A stretch of DNA of 64,000 nucleotides. Origin: Manis javanica. Taxonomy: Eukaryota > Chordata > Mammalia > Pholidota > Manidae. Below are positions 1 through 13,119 of this stretch, one piece after another (within the stretch, counting starts at the first letter, position 1; each line of letters starts with the position of its first letter). The notes under the pieces were generated by a model, which saw only the letters and a list, made by a program, of their open reading frames with translations, searched no databases and was not told the origin of the DNA. The stretch spans positions 76,583,501 to 76,647,500 of the forward strand of contig NC_133159.1 in assembly GCF_040802235.1 (NCBI RefSeq), given 5' to 3'. The translations under genes were made by a program, and so were the position numbers.

Positions 1-2253
1 CATTTCAAGTTTACTTTTGTGTTTGGAGTTACACAGTACTCCAGTTTCATTCTCCTACATGTAGCTGTCCAGTTTTGCCAACACCAGCTGTTGAAGAGGT
101 TGTTATTTCCCCCACTGTATATCCATGGTTCCTTCATCATATATTAATTGAACATATATGCTTGGGTTAATATCTGGACTTTAATCTGTTCCATTGGTCT
201 ATGGGGCTGTTCTTGTGCCAGTACTAAATTGCCTTCATTACTGTGGCTTTGTAGTAGAGTTCAATGTTGAGGAGTGTAATCTCCCCAGGTTTATTCTTCC
301 TTCTAAGGATTGCTTTGGCTATTCTGCATCTTTTGTGGTTCCATATGAATTTTAGAACTATTTGTTCCAAGTTGGTTGAAGAATGCTGTTGGTATTTTGA
401 TAGGGATTGCATTGAATCTGTAGATCGCTTTAGGCAGGATGGCCATTTTGACAATATTAATTCTTCCAGCCCAAGAGCATGGGATGAATTTCTACTTTTT
501 AATGTCCTCTTTAATTTCTCTTAAGAGTGCCTTGTAGTTTTCAGTGTATAGGTCTTTCACTTCCTTGGTTAGGTTTATTCCTAGGTATTTTATTCTTTTT
601 GATGCAATCATGAATGGAAATGTTTTCCTGATTTTTCTTTCTGCTAGTTCATCATTAGTGTATAGGAATGCAAGATATTTCTGTGTATTAATTTTGTATC
701 CTGCAACTTTTGGAGTGGATTCTTTAGGGATTTCTATGTACAATATCATGTCATCTGCAAACAGTGACAGTTTAAATTCTTCCTTACCAATCTGGATGCC
801 TTTTATTTCTTTGTGTTGTCTGATTACTGTAGTTAGGTCCTCCAGTACTGAATAAAAGCAGGAAGAGTGGGCATCCTTGTCATGTTCTGGATCTTAAAGT
901 CAAAGGTTTCAGCTTCTCATGGTTAAGCATAATGTTGGCTGTGAATTTGTCATATATGGCCTTTATTATGTTGAAATCCTTGCCCTCTACATGCATTTTG
1001 TTGAGAGTTTTTATCATGAATGCATGTTGGATTTTGTCAAATGCTTTTTCAGCATCTCTGGAGATGATCATGTGGTTTTTGTCCTTTTTATTGATATAGT
1101 GGATAGTGTTGATGGATTTTTGAATGTTGTACCATCCTTGCATCCCTGGAATGAATCTTACTTGATCATGATGTATAATCCTCTTGATATATTTCTGAAT
1201 TTGGTTTGCTAATATTTTGTTGAGTATTTTTGCATCCATGTTAATCAGTTACTTTGGTCTGTATTTTCTTTCTTTGTGGTGTCTTTGCCTGGTTTTGGTA
1301 TTAGGGTGATGCTGGCTTCATAGAATGAGTTTGGAAGTACTCCCTCCTCTTCCATTTTTTGGAAAACTTTAAGGAAAATTGGTATAAAATTCAGCAGTGA
1401 AGCCATCTAGTATGGGAGTTCTGTCCTTGGGTAGTTTTGCTCTATCTCTGTTTTAATTTCATCATTGATCCACTGATTATTGAGGAGCATGTTGTTAAGC
1501 CTCCATGTGTTTGTTAGCCTTTTTATTTTCTTTGTACAATTTATTTCTAGTTTCATATCTTTGTTGCCTGAGAATTTGGTTGGTAAAATTTAAATCTTTT
1601 TTAATTTGCCAAGGCTCTTTTTGTGGCCTAGCATGTGGTGTATTCTGGAAAATGTTCCATGTGCACTTGAGAAGAATGTGTATCCTGCTGTTTTTGGGTG
1701 GAGTGTTCTACAGATGTCTGCAAGATCCATCTGTTCTAATCTTTTGTTCAGTACCTCTGTGTCCTTACTTATTTTCTGTCTGGCTGATCTGTCCTTTGGA
1801 GTGAGTGGTGTGTTGAAGTCTCCTAAAATGAATGCATTCTATTTCTACCTTTAATTCTGTCAGTATTTGTTTCACATATGTAGGTGCTCCTGTGTTGAGT
1901 GCATAGATATTTATAATGGTTATATCCTCTTGTTGGATTGACCCCTTTATCACTATGTAATGTCCTTCTTTATCTCTTGTTACTTTCTTTGTTTTGAAGT
2001 CTATTTTGTCTGATTCAAATACTACTACAACTGCTTTCTTCTCCCTATTGTTTGCTTGGATTTTCTTTTTCCATCTCTTCACTTTTAGTCTGTGTATGTC
2101 TTTAGGTTTGAAGCGAGTCTCTTGTAGGCAGCATATAGATGGGTCTTGTTTTTTTATCCATTCTGTAACTCTGTGTCTTCTGACTTGTGCATTCAGTCCA
2201 TTTACATTTAGGGTGATTATCGATAGATATGTACTCATTGCCATTGCAGCCAA
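1..2253 (-). pseudogene. L1 ORF2 (endonuclease/reverse transcriptase), disrupted
   Basis: Starts at 2253 with the typical STYLSIITLNVNGLNA endonuclease opening and ICCLQETRF. After a frameshift near 1850 the endonuclease continues (GDFNTPLTP, SRIHHMLGHK types). Sequence then jumps near 1380-1430 from the post-endonuclease region to the middle of the reverse transcriptase, so an internal block of several hundred bases is missing. Reverse transcriptase motifs follow: [17 protein letters not shown], and the catalytic FADD motif near 733-766. The C-terminal FIWNHKR region lies at 224-454 and the reading continues to position 1. Several stops and shifts exclude function. Confidence 0.92.
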
Positions 2254-2539
2254 AGGTTCAAGGAAGCTTCTTTACTCTCTAGCAGTCTACCTTAACTCAC
2301 TTATTATGCTATTATAAATAGAGTCTGATGATTCTTTCCTCTCTCTCTTCTTTTTCTTTCTTCTCCACTCTTTATATGTTAGATGTCATATTCTGTGCTC
2401 TTTGTATATCCCTTGACTGAGTTTGTGGGTAGCTGATTTAATTTTGCATTTGGTTAGTATTTAGTTGGTCTACTTCCTCTGCTGTGGTTTTATTTTCTTC
2501 TCTGGTGACAGCTATTTAGTCTTAAGCTCACTTCCATCT

Positions 2540-3330
2540 AGAGAATTCCCTTTAAAATACACTGTAGAGATGGTTTGTGGGAGGGAAATTCCCTCAATTT
2601 TTGCTTACTGGGAATTGTTTAATCCCTCCTTCAAATTTAAATGATTATCTTTCTGGGTAGAGTATTCTTGGTTCAAAGCTCTTTTGTTTCATTTCATTAA
2701 ATATATCATGCCCCTCCTTTCTGGCATGTAAGGTTTCTGCTGAGAAGTCTGATGATAGCCTGTTGGGTTTTCCTTTGTAGGTGATATTTTTTCTCTCTCT
2801 CTGAATGCTTTTAATACTCTATCCTTGTCTTTGATCTTTGCCATTTTAATTATTATATGTCTTGGTGTTGTCCTCCTTGGGTCCCTTGTGTTGGGAGATT
2901 GTTGGACTTGCATGGCCTGAGATACTATTTCCTTCCCCAAATTGGGAAAGTTTTCAGCAATTATTTATTCAAAGATACTTTCTGTCCCTTTTTCTCTCTC
3001 TTCTTCTTCTGGTACCCCTATAATTCAAATATTGTTCCGTTTGGATTGGTCACATGGTTCTCTTAATATTCTTTCATTTCTAGAGATCCTTTTTTCTCTC
3101 TCTGCCTCAGCTTCTCTGTATTACTGTTCTCTGATTTCTATTCCATTAACTTTCACCTCCACCTCACCTAATATGCTTTTAAATCTCTCCATTGTTTCAT
3201 TTCAGTTATCTCTTTCCTGAATTTGTCACTTAGCTCTTGAATATTTCTCTGTAGCTCCATTAGCACCTTAATGACTTTTACTATGATTTATTTTTCAGGA
3301 AGATTGGTGATTTCAGTCTTATGGAGCCCT
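2540..3330 (-). pseudogene. L1 ORF1 (RNA-binding chaperone), disrupted
   Basis: The minus strand shows an ORF1p-like order. A charged helical N-terminal part (about 3080-3330) precedes an RRM-like part with RNNI and IIGVPEEEE (about 2990-3060). A C-terminal domain with RRTTPRHIIIKMAKI (2689-2940) follows. In-frame stops break the first half and a shift near 2690 breaks the C-terminus. The protein would bind L1 RNA in active elements. Confidence 0.85.
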
Positions 3331-4425
3331 CTTTCTGGTGTTTGAGGGATTTTGGATTGAACAAGGTTCTTCTGTCTTTTCATAGTCCTGGAGCAATGGG
3401 AGTCATTGCTGGCAAGTGGTGCAGGTGTCAGCTGGGAGGACAAAGTCCCTTCCTGCTTGCCGATCGCTGTGCTTGTCTCTGCTGTCTGTGCTGGTTATCT
3501 GCATGCAGGGAGCAGCCTCTGGGTTAATCCTCTAAACTGCCTTGGTGGGGTGGCCCTCAGGATGGCCTAGGGTGATGGCAGGGGTCACAGGTGAGTTGTG
3601 CGGGTTCTGTGGCAAGAACAGAGCCCTTTTGTGCCTCCCAGTCTCAGCACCTGTCTCCACTGTCTGTGCCAGTCAACTGCACACAGGGAGCAGCCTCTGG
3701 GTCTGGGCTGGTTAGCCACGCACAGGGTGAACCCTCTGCATTATACTGTATAGTTGCTGTAGGCGGACTTGCTCTGGCTTGTCTGCAGCAATGGCAGGGA
3801 CAGCCGGTTTGCACACAGGTGCTGGTATGGAGGAAGGAGCAGCAGGCTGCTTATCATGGTGAGGGGCCTCAGGGCTGCATTGCCAGCCAGGGGGATAGGG
3901 CACCTGAAGATCCTGTCAGTTCCCAGCCTGCTGAGCTGAGTGTGCCAGGATGATTTTGTCTACCTGTTCCTTCTCCTAATCCCTTTCCCCCTTAAATCTT
4001 TTAAAGCACCTGCTTTTCTTTTGTCCCAGGGCAGCTGGTTGTGGGAACCTGTTTGCAGTCTTAGACTTTGCTTTTCACAACTCTAATCTCCAGAGTACCA
4101 TGCAATGTGGGTCTATGCTCCCAGGGTAGATTTCTAGGACTAGGTATGTAGCAGTTCTGTACTTCCACTCTTTCCTTGCTCTCATTCTTTTCCTCCTCCC
4201 TATGAGCTGGTGGGGGGGAGGTGGGGTGCTCAGGTACCACCAGGTCATGGCTTTTTACTTTACCTTTTTCCATGAGATGTTGACTTCTCCCAGATGTGTA
4301 CTGGATGATGTATGGTTACTTCTGGTCACTCTTCTAGCAATAGTTGTATTTGCTGTATTTTTAAAATATATGTGGTTTGGGGAGATTTCTGCCACACTAC
4401 TCACACCACCATCTTTTCTCCCTTA
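3331..4425 (-). promoter_or_regulatory. L1 5' UTR/internal promoter with a duplicated ~178-bp unit
   Basis: GC-richer sequence upstream of ORF1 in an otherwise AT-rich area. Two similar segments, starting at 3482 and 3660 (both CTGTCTGTGC, later GGGAGCAGCCTCTGGGT), show a period of about 178 bp, so the leader has at least a partial tandem unit. The 5' end of the element is near 4425. Confidence 0.7.
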
Positions 4426-5189
4426 ACTTAAAGAGTCTTTGGTTCTTAAGTTTAACTCTGGGGGGAAAATATTTTCCCAGCATGGGGCAAATTACGTTTG
4501 AAACCAAAATCAGTCAAAGGAAGAAATAAAGTGAGAGAAACCCATGTATTGCTTACAAGCAGTCATTCACCTCTGTTCACCTGTATCCCTCATGATCTGT
4601 TTGCAAAAAAGGACTCCACCCAACCTCTCAGGTCCAGATATGCCCTGGCTCCCCATGTAATCACTTATCGATATGGAAATGGACTACCTCCCTCCCCCCT
4701 TGAAAACACCTATTGACATGGAGATGCACTAAGGCCAGCTGAGAGATTCTAGAAATATTGCAATTTTATGCACACAAAGCATCACAAGACTGTAAGATAT
4801 TTCACTCTACTTTGCAGAAGTTTTCAAACAAGTTCTTTAATCTCCTATGAAGACTCAAAGTTCAGCAAATGTCCTATGGGGAAATCTGGACATGTATCTG
4901 AGACCCCTCCAGCCTTCAATTTTGTCACTCTAGCTCCATACAAGCACTAAAACCTTTATTTTCCCCAGAAGTAGCCTTCAAACTGGGCCAAATTCTTTTC
5001 TTTAAGCCATGCCCAGAATCATCAAATGCCCTCAAGGGGAAAAATAGCTCCTGATCATCAGCTTTCCTGTCTGCAATTATTGTCTATCTTACCCTCACTG
5101 CTTCCATAGCTCTTTGGTTCTTTTTAAATTATACGTTTTGAACTTTCCAACTTTTTATAATTGTTTTCAACAGGAACATTTTCTCACCA
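4426..5189. other. Intergenic sequence without a recognised gene
   Basis: Unique-looking sequence flanking the L1 5' end. Short open frames here show no family resemblance. No clear target-site duplication could be matched because the L1 3' end is outside the window. Confidence 0.6.
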
Positions 5190-5720
5190 CAACTTACTAC
5201 ATCATGCCCAGAGATGGAAATCTGCATGAATCTTCTAATAACCTTGTCTGCTTCCATTCTGGCCACACTGCAGGTTATTTGTTAGGTAGAAGCCAAGGTG
5301 ATCCCTTTAAATCATAAATCAGACCACATCATTCCCATTGTACTTCCAATGAAATGCATACTCCTTATCATGCCTTCAAGGATCTGCATGTTCTTGCCCT
5401 GACCTCAACTATTCTGACCTCAACTCCTAAGCTTTCTTCTCCTTGTTCACTAGGCTCCAGCATACTAAAATGGAATTTGACTCTTAGAAATATATTGTGG
5501 GTAGGAGCTTCTTCAGTCTTTCTAGTTATTTCTCAAGCATGCTCATCAGAAATCTTTCTTTTCCCCTGCTCCACTCTACCCCAGAATATAACCTCTGTAA
5601 GACCACGAACTTTGTCCACCTTGTTCAGCAATTTACTCTCAGCATCTAACCTACTACTTGCCTATATCATAGTTACTAGATAATTATTACTTATTAAATA
5701 AGTGGATAAATTTGAAACTA
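5190..5720 (+). repeat. L2-type LINE fossil
   Basis: Order and wording match an L2 3' region in the forward direction: AAATGCATACTCCTTATCATGCC followed by CAAGGATCTGCATG, a CTCACTAGGCTCCAGC-like segment, and an end resembling the L2 tail near 5590-5720. It is diverged, consistent with an ancient element. Assigned from memory of the consensus. Confidence 0.65.
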
Positions 5721-7129
5721 CTTTGTTTGAAATGTGGCTGGGGTTCCAAAGCCCTGCCTAATAACCTCCTCTTTACTGCTATGATAGCCTAGAGTAATTG
5801 AGAATTGGCTACGTATTTTTAATGCCATTTAAGTTAAACTCTTATAGGAACCCTCAAACTTGTCCACAGCAATGTGGGGTTCCAAGTGTCACTGTTTGGA
5901 AATAAAAGGATGACTGAGATTTCTTCTAATTCTAATATTCTAGCCAAAAATAGTATGATTTTGGGGCAAGAAAAATATATCTTCTTAGATACCACAATAA
6001 TCAAAACACTGAATATTAAAGGCAAAAAGCAATAAATACCTTAAACCATGGAAAAACTATTTTGGGATAACTTAAACTCATGACCAGATGGCAAATTCTT
6101 TTATGAGTGAAATAATGCAAACTTTCTGTATTGCTATTCTTAGCTCAACTTATTAGCATCATCAAATAGTATTATTGTAACACCAATCATAGGCCACAGC
6201 TAACTATATCTAAAAGAAAAGTTCAAGGTAATTTGAGATTTACACTTCTACTTTTTACAATTAACTTTGATGCATTTTTAACTTTCAAGTATTCATGTTA
6301 GATATAGGTAATTAAATAACAAAACACCCGAGAATTTTGTATTACTAGTACAACTTCTTAGAGACAAAGATGATGTCCCTTCAAATTAGCCTTTAGGATG
6401 CAGATACTTAAAATGCTTCTTATTTCAAGGATCAAAATTGAAATACTTTGTCTCTAGATTTTTGAGGAACATGATGAACTAAACAAATAAAAACTGCTGC
6501 TTCTCACTTTTGAGTCTCAGCCTATAATTCAGAAATTTCAAATGGTGGCAAACAGACCACATACAAAAGATACATGAGTTTTATTTTACTCACACAGTGT
6601 TGTTGTTGTTTGTTTGTTTAATTTGAATTCATTGCCTCATTTAAAAACCAAAAAATTTCACTTTAAAAATCCATACATCCAGTTTCTCTTGAAAAGGCTG
6701 TATAAGCTATGCCTTACCCAGAGAATTAGCCTCAGTGGGGCTGACATCCAACATGTACTCATTTGCATCCCAGTCCATATCCACTAAAAGGAAGAAGTAT
6801 CTTTTTTTAATTTGCACAAAGGTGCTATGTAGTCTAGCAATGACATTATCCTTAGGCCCTCATTCACACATGGCAACAACCACCTGGAAGACTTAGACAA
6901 GGGATATAAGTTTGAATTTACTGCAATCCCCACCACTCCATATTATACCCTCCTGCTTCACTATATTATGAAACTTGACTGGTTTCTCTGTAGATATTTG
7001 AGTTTACAACTTTTGGTCAGCATGAAAAGTTAATGATATTTATTTATTTAGCCATCTAAATGACATAAATTTAGATTCACTTTGCAGAGGTAGGTAGGAG
7101 CTCCTGATACCAATACAAATACTCAGTAA

Positions 7130-7260
7130 TTAGGTTTTACAATCAGACCTGGGTAGTTGTCTAGCATTGGTAAAATTATGGGATCTGTGTATCAATTTCC
7201 TTACCTGAGAAATTAGACTAATATTATCCTAATTGTAAGTCTGAAAATTAAAAGGCAGAT
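7130..7260 (+). repeat. MIR-like SINE fossil
   Basis: CAGACCTGGGT followed by a diverged core and TCAATTTCCTTACCTGAGAAAT matches the order of a forward MIR. The match is weak. Confidence 0.45.
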
Positions 7261-10069
7261 TAAATGAAAATAATTAAATTAATAATTACATTAAATAATA
7301 ATTAAAATAATTCTTAGTGTACACTAAGGATTTTTTAATGTAATTTCATGTTAGTTGCTGAAATGACACCCTCTTCCTGACCCTGAAGCAGAAACCTTGT
7401 TAGTTATTTCTGAAATCATGAACATTTGTTCAAACTTAGATTATAAAGCATAAAGCATGAAGATAGGGATTATGTTTAACTTTCACTATTCTCTCCCCAG
7501 CACTGGCACATAGGAGGAATTTTGAACTTGTTAGTAGAATAAACGAATAAATTAAATTACTTCCCAGGGTGCACTAAGAATTGGGAAAAGAGCAAGATCC
7601 TTCTCCCCCCTTAATCCAGGCATCTTTTCCAACATGAATCAGGAGATATAATTATGATTTTCTGCCAAATGAAAGACAAATGAAAGATGCTCTTGAACAG
7701 TGTAAACAAAATTAAACATTTGCCTTGGGTTGACACAGATTTTCTGGGCAATTAAACTGCATAATGTCATAATGCATTAAATCCAAAAACATGGAAGGTC
7801 CAACCACTCCCATCACCAAATAGATGCATAAAGAGACTATGAATGGAAGCACTAACTCAGAGCATGTGATCCAGAAACCCAACATGAAAGCTGCAGATCG
7901 TCATTTTTCAAGTGGCCCCAGGAAGAATTTTAGGTTGATAGATGATTGAAAGACATTTTTGGAGTCTAGGGATGTCCCACAGGCAGTCAATAAAAGAATG
8001 GGCCAAGGGCGGAGTTCAATGGCTCTTGCACACTATCTCCTCTTTAAAATAAAACAAAAACAAAAAGCTGATATACCCAGAAGACTAACTTATACTCAAC
8101 TGTCCTCTGTCAGCAGAAATACACTGAGACTTCAGCAGTGTTTTCTCAATGACGAAAATAAGGTACTTGGCACCCTTCAGTTAGCCAACTTTAATCTAAC
8201 ATATAAAGGCAAGTGAGATGTTTTTCCTAACCCTTTCTCATTGAAGCCTATCAGTATCATTCAGTCTCCCACATACTTTCCTTTAAAAACATACAAGACT
8301 GGTACAACATACTTCAGCAATGCAGGTTCCTCATTTTTATATTAGTGCAACTGGAAAACATGATGCTACTTCCATGTGTGTAATGTAGCACAAAGGCATG
8401 GTCACTGGGGCATGCAACTGGGGTGCGTCAGTTCAAAAGGGGAAAGAATCTCCCATCTCTGCCAAAATACTTTACTCTAAACACTATACCTATTCCAATG
8501 CAAGACTTACTAAGTGATATACCCAGCGGGGAGGTGACTTCATGCTGCAATAATAATAAGATCTGGTTTGCACGAGGTCTGGTTTGATCTACCCTCTTTT
8601 TAAAGGATGAGCTTTTTTAGCTGTTCAAAAACTAGGCCATTTGTGATCATATATTCCCAAATACAAAAGGTTCCAGTGGCTTCCTTTTAATCACCTAGAT
8701 CTTACGCTGTTGAAAAAAAATGTGTTAGATGCTGCTTCTTTGATACATAAATGATTTGTTTTTAAAGAAAGAGATTTTTCTGTATCTCTCTGTGAAAAGC
8801 CTATGAGCAGAGCTGCCATTTGTTGATTCCTGTTACTTGAGTAGGTGCCTGTAAAGGGCCAGGTGGTGTTTATGCAGATGACTGAGCAAGTTACAATGTG
8901 TTCTTCCTTTTGGATAAAACATTAGTGTATCAGATGTGACAAATCAGATGTTCATCTTCCGTCCTTCTGCATTATTTTACATTGAGAATTAGATGATGTG
9001 CTGGGTTAGCTTTTTGCTTTTGTTTTTTCCTTGAGAATAAGTTCATAAGTTAAGTTCTTCATGCACTGTGCATAATCATAGTCTCACAGAACAGCTAACT
9101 GGCTAGGTAATATGGTAATTACAACTATACCTACCTTGCACTGTACAAGAGAAAAAGCACATGCTCTGGCTGACAAAAAGCACACCATTCATACACTCTA
9201 AGAGGTATTTAACATATTATCCATTCCTACACTCTTGTTGTCAAGGAAAAACATCTTCTCATCATGACATCATGAGATACTCACTTGATGCTCCAATGTT
9301 GAACTAGGAAATTAGCATTTTCTGAGCACCAAAATGTGAGACTCAAAATCATTCTGTCTACCATGCACAGAACAAATATCTACATCCAACCCAAAGGGAT
9401 TCTTTCTGCAGATAACATAAAATTTTAGATCAGACTTTAAAAGAGTCCCAAAATAAATTTTAAATATAGAGTTAACATTCCCACCTACAGAATTTGCAGT
9501 AGCATTGACCCCACTTAGCATTATCATGTTTTCAAACCAATCCACCTACCCTTGGCTGTTCTCCACAATACTACCATTTTGTCTAAGACAGTCATAGGTT
9601 CCCCATGAATACAGGTTTCTGATAAGAATAACTGAAAATTTACCCTATATTGTGCAGTAACTATTTTGAGAGTTCTTGTTATGAGTTAGAACAGCACTCT
9701 GTGTCACCATGAGGAGCTAAGAGAGAGAGCAAGTTAGTAGCTTAGGGCTCTTAAACATTCTATTGCTCTTAATTCACGCATCCATTCAACAAATATTGAG
9801 TTTCTCTCATAAGCAGTTGAAGATAAGACCTTTTTCACCAGGAGACAATGAGGGAAGAGTTACAAATGACATAAGGGAAATATAAGCAAGCCATTGGAAT
9901 TTCACGGGGTAGGTGAAATCAGAGAATTTATGAAAAAGGCAATGTATTTTGCTGAGTGCTGGAGGATGGATAGGCTCTAAGATGTGGAGAATTAGAGGGA
10001 GAGGAGGAAAGGGTCATAATTCCCACTTGAACTCTTAAGTGATGTTATTACTACTGTATGGCTACTATT

Positions 10070-10290
10070 CATGCTAGTTTTATTTTTAAAGTAGTTATTA
10101 ATGTAGTTCAAGTATTTTATAAAATAGTTTGATATATCTTAACATATTTGATATATTTATTAATAAAATGTTAATATTTTACCATTACACTTTGATACAT
10201 TTAATATTTTTATTTACTAATTACTATTGGTGTTGGTGTAATTAATATTATTATATAATAATGATTAATGTATTTTAGTGATATTATAGT
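10070..10290. repeat. AT-rich low-complexity tract
   Basis: Nearly all A/T with many ATATTTATTAATA-type words; no element family is recognised. Confidence 0.6.
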
Positions 10291-10299
10291 AGCTTCTGT

Positions 10300-10510
10300 T
10301 TACAAAGCCTTTTCCTTTGTGTCATGCACCATTCTAAGCTATATGGCAACTCAGTTAACTTACACCAATCGTGTGGAGGAAGTACCATTAGTATTCCCAT
10401 TTTACAAACAGAAAGGTAAGAGAGATTAAGTGACGTGCCCAAGTCACTACAAGAATGTGGAATAACTGGATTTTAACCAAAGTAATCTGACTCCAGAGCA
10501 CATGCTTATT
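10300..10510 (-). repeat. MIR SINE fossil
   Basis: Antisense MIR pattern: CACCATTCTAAGC, then CCCATTTTACAAACAGAAAGG, then TTAAGTGACGTGCCCAAGTCAC and CTGACTCCAGAGCACATGC. The order agrees with the reverse complement of the MIR consensus. Confidence 0.75.
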
Positions 10511-10692
10511 ATGATGACTGTGTTTTAGTACTACAAAATTAAAGACTATAGGAGCAAATGATATACTAAATACAAATGTAGAATGTCATATTGTTCAGTT
10601 ATTTTTGTTTACTTCTCTCTTTCATCCCCATTCCTCCCATCCCACCACATACAATCATCTTCAAAGTCCTGTGTCTTTTTAACCCCTGGATG

Positions 10693-12950
10693 CAGGCAGG
10701 CCTCATTTGTTGTGATTTGCTTTTTGTGCTTCACAGATATGCCTCACAAATTGAAAGTTTGTGGCAACTCTGTGTTGAGCAAGTATACCAGCACCATTTT
10801 TCCAACAGCAGTTGCTCACTTTGTATCTCTGTGTCATATTTTGTTAACTCTTGCAATATTTCAAACTTTTTCATTATTATTATATTTGTTGTAGTGATCT
10901 GTGATCAGTGATCTTTAATGTTGCTATTATAATTGTTTAAGGGTACCACAAACTGTCTACGTAAGACTATGAACTTAATCAACAAACTGTGTGTGTGTTC
11001 TGACTGCTCCACCTATCAGCCATTCCCCAGTCTCTCTCCCTCTCCGCAGGTCTCCCTGTTCCCTAAGCCACAATAATATTAAAATTAGGGCAATTAATAA
11101 CCCTACAGTGACCTCTAAGTGTTCAAGTGAAAGAAGGAGTCACACATCTCTCACTGTAAATCAAAAGCTAGAGATGATTTAGCTTAGTAAGGAAGATATG
11201 TCAAAAGCCAAGATAGGCACAGCCAGGCCTCTTAGAGAGCCAAATACTTAACCAAGTTGAGAATGCAAAGGAAAAGTTCTTGAAGGAAGTTAAATGTACT
11301 TTTTTAGTGACAAAAAAGTAAAACACTTACTGCTGATATGGAGAAAGTCCATGAGCGCTGGGAGAAGAGAGGAAGCTGCAGAACTAAAATCTGAAGCCAT
11401 CAGAGGTTGGTTCATGAGGTTTAAGGAAAGAAGAATCTCTATAACATAAAAGTGCAGGTGAAACAGCAAGTGCTGATATAGAAGCTGTCATACATAATCC
11501 AAAAGATCTAGCTAAGATAGTGAAAGTGGCTACCCCAAACAACAGATTTCCAGTGAAGACAGCCTTCTGTTGGAAGAAGATGCTATCTTGGACTTTCACA
11601 GCTAGAGAGGAAAGGACAACGCCTGGCTTCAAAGCTGCAAAAGACAGACTGTCTTGCTAAGGGCTAACATAGCTGGTGACTTTAAGTTGAAGCCAATGCT
11701 TATTTACTATTCCAAAAATCCTAAGGTTCTTAAGAATTACTCTAAATATATTCTGTCTGTGCTCTATAAATGGAATAACAAAACCTGGGTGGCCACATAT
11801 TGTTTACAACACAGTTTACTGAATATTTTAAGCCCATTATTGAGACATACTGTTCAGGAAAAAGGATTCCTTTAAAAATGGTACTGCTCATTGGCCATGA
11901 ACCTGGTCACGAAGAGTTCTGATGGAGATGCACAATGAGATTAATGCTGTTTTCATGCCTGATAACACATCCATTCTACAGTTCATGGATCAAGGAGTCA
12001 GTAGGACTTTCTAGTCTTATTATTGAAGAAACACATTTCGTAAGGCTATGGATGCCATATATTATGATTTCTCTGATGCATCTGAGCAAAGTAAATTGAA
12101 AACCTTCTGGACTTTATCCACAATTCTATGTGCCATCAAGAACATTTGTGACTTGTGGGAAGAGGTCAAAATATCAATGTTAGAATATCAAAGTTTGGAA
12201 GAAGTTCATTCCAACTCTCATGGATTACTTTGAGGAGATCAAGACTTCGGTGCAAGAAGTAGCTGCAGGAGTAATGGAAACAGCAAGAGAACTAGAATTA
12301 GAAGTAGAGCTTGAAGATGTGACTGAATTGCTTCATCTCAGGATAAAACTTCCATGGATGAGAGGTTGCTTCTTATAGGAGAGGAGAGAAAGTGGTTTCT
12401 TGAAATGGAAGTTACTCCTGGTGAATATGCTGTGAAGATTGTTGAAATGACAACAAAGGATTTAGAATATATTATGTAAACAGTTGATAAAGCAGAGGCA
12501 GGGTTTCAGAGAACTGACTCCAATTTTTTAAGAAGTTCTGCTGTGGGTAAAATGATATCAAACAGCATTACATGCTACAGAGAAATAGTTTGTGAAAGAA
12601 ATGATCAATTGATGTGGAAAACTTCACTGTTGTCTTATTTTAAGAAATTGCCACAGCCACCCTAACCTTCAACAACCACCACTGTGATCAACATCAAAGC
12701 CAAGAACCTCCACCAGCAAAAAAATTACCATTTGCTGAAAGCTCAGATGATGGTATTTTTTAGCAATGAAGTATTTTTTATCTAAGGTGTGTACATTGTT
12801 ATTTTACACATAATTTTATTGAACACTTAATAAATTATAATATAGTGTAAACGTGACTTGTACATGCACTGGAAAATTTTTAAAATCCATTTGACTTACT
12901 TTATTGCAGTGGTCTAGAACCAAACCCACAATATATTTGAAGTATGCCTG
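10693..12950 (+). mobile_element. Tigger1 DNA transposon, full span, inactive
   Basis: Pogo/Tc1-mariner class element. The left end CAGGCAGGCCTC (10693) and right end AGTATGCCTG (to 12950) are the diverged inverted termini; the right flank is TA and the left flank TG, consistent with a mutated TA target. The interior follows the Tigger1 consensus from leader to 3' end with small gaps. Total length of about 2.26 kb is near the full consensus, somewhat shortened by deletions. The family is ancient in placental mammals and no mobility is possible. Confidence 0.92.
11100..12760 (+). pseudogene. Tigger1 transposase, decayed
   Basis: DDE transposase related to pogo and CENP-B. Remnants appear in shifting frames: the N-terminal helix-turn-helix area (KCSSERRSHTSLTVNQKLEMI, stop at about 11180), a gap near 11310-11345, the catalytic-core region (FKLKPMLIYYSKNPK, 11690-11770; [10 protein letters not shown]), and later parts (SKLKTFW, EEVKIS) at 12048-12233. 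Multiple frameshifts and stops are present. It would have bound the terminal repeats and cut the element out. Confidence 0.88.
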
Positions 12951-13119
12951 TATCTCTATCCACTCTCACTCTCCTTTCCACTGCCACTGATTTTAGACAC
13001 TCTTCATCCCCTATGAGGATTGTTATTAGAGTTTCCCTTTTCCAATCCATTTATCCACCAGCACTTAATGGAATATCATAATAATGGGGCATGCTGTAAA
13101 TAATTTCCTTCTGATCATA
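12951..13119. other. Short intergenic spacer
   Basis: Unique-looking sequence between the Tigger1 right end and a MIR-like fossil; nothing else is recognised. Confidence 0.5.

Larger units (their letters stand above)
1..4425 (-). mobile_element. LINE-1 element, near full length, cut by the window edge, inactive
   Basis: The minus strand reads from a 5' end at about 4425 (GAGAAAAGATGGTGG type opening), through a GC-rich 5' UTR, ORF1 and ORF2, to position 1 inside the ORF2 C-terminal region; the 3' UTR and tail lie outside. Both ORFs hold frameshifts and stops, and ORF2 has a large internal deletion. The sequence is relatively well preserved for an L1, so the insertion is lineage-specific rather than ancient. 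Confidence 0.93.
5721..10299. other. AT-rich intergenic sequence
   Basis: No gene is seen. A short GTT/GTTT simple repeat lies at 6601-6620. A possible MIR lies at 7130-7260, and a weak L2/MIR3-like tail near 7485-7560. CATTCAACAAATATTGAG at about 9782 resembles an antisense L2/MIR end. An extremely AT-rich stretch occupies about 10070-10290. Confidence 0.6.
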
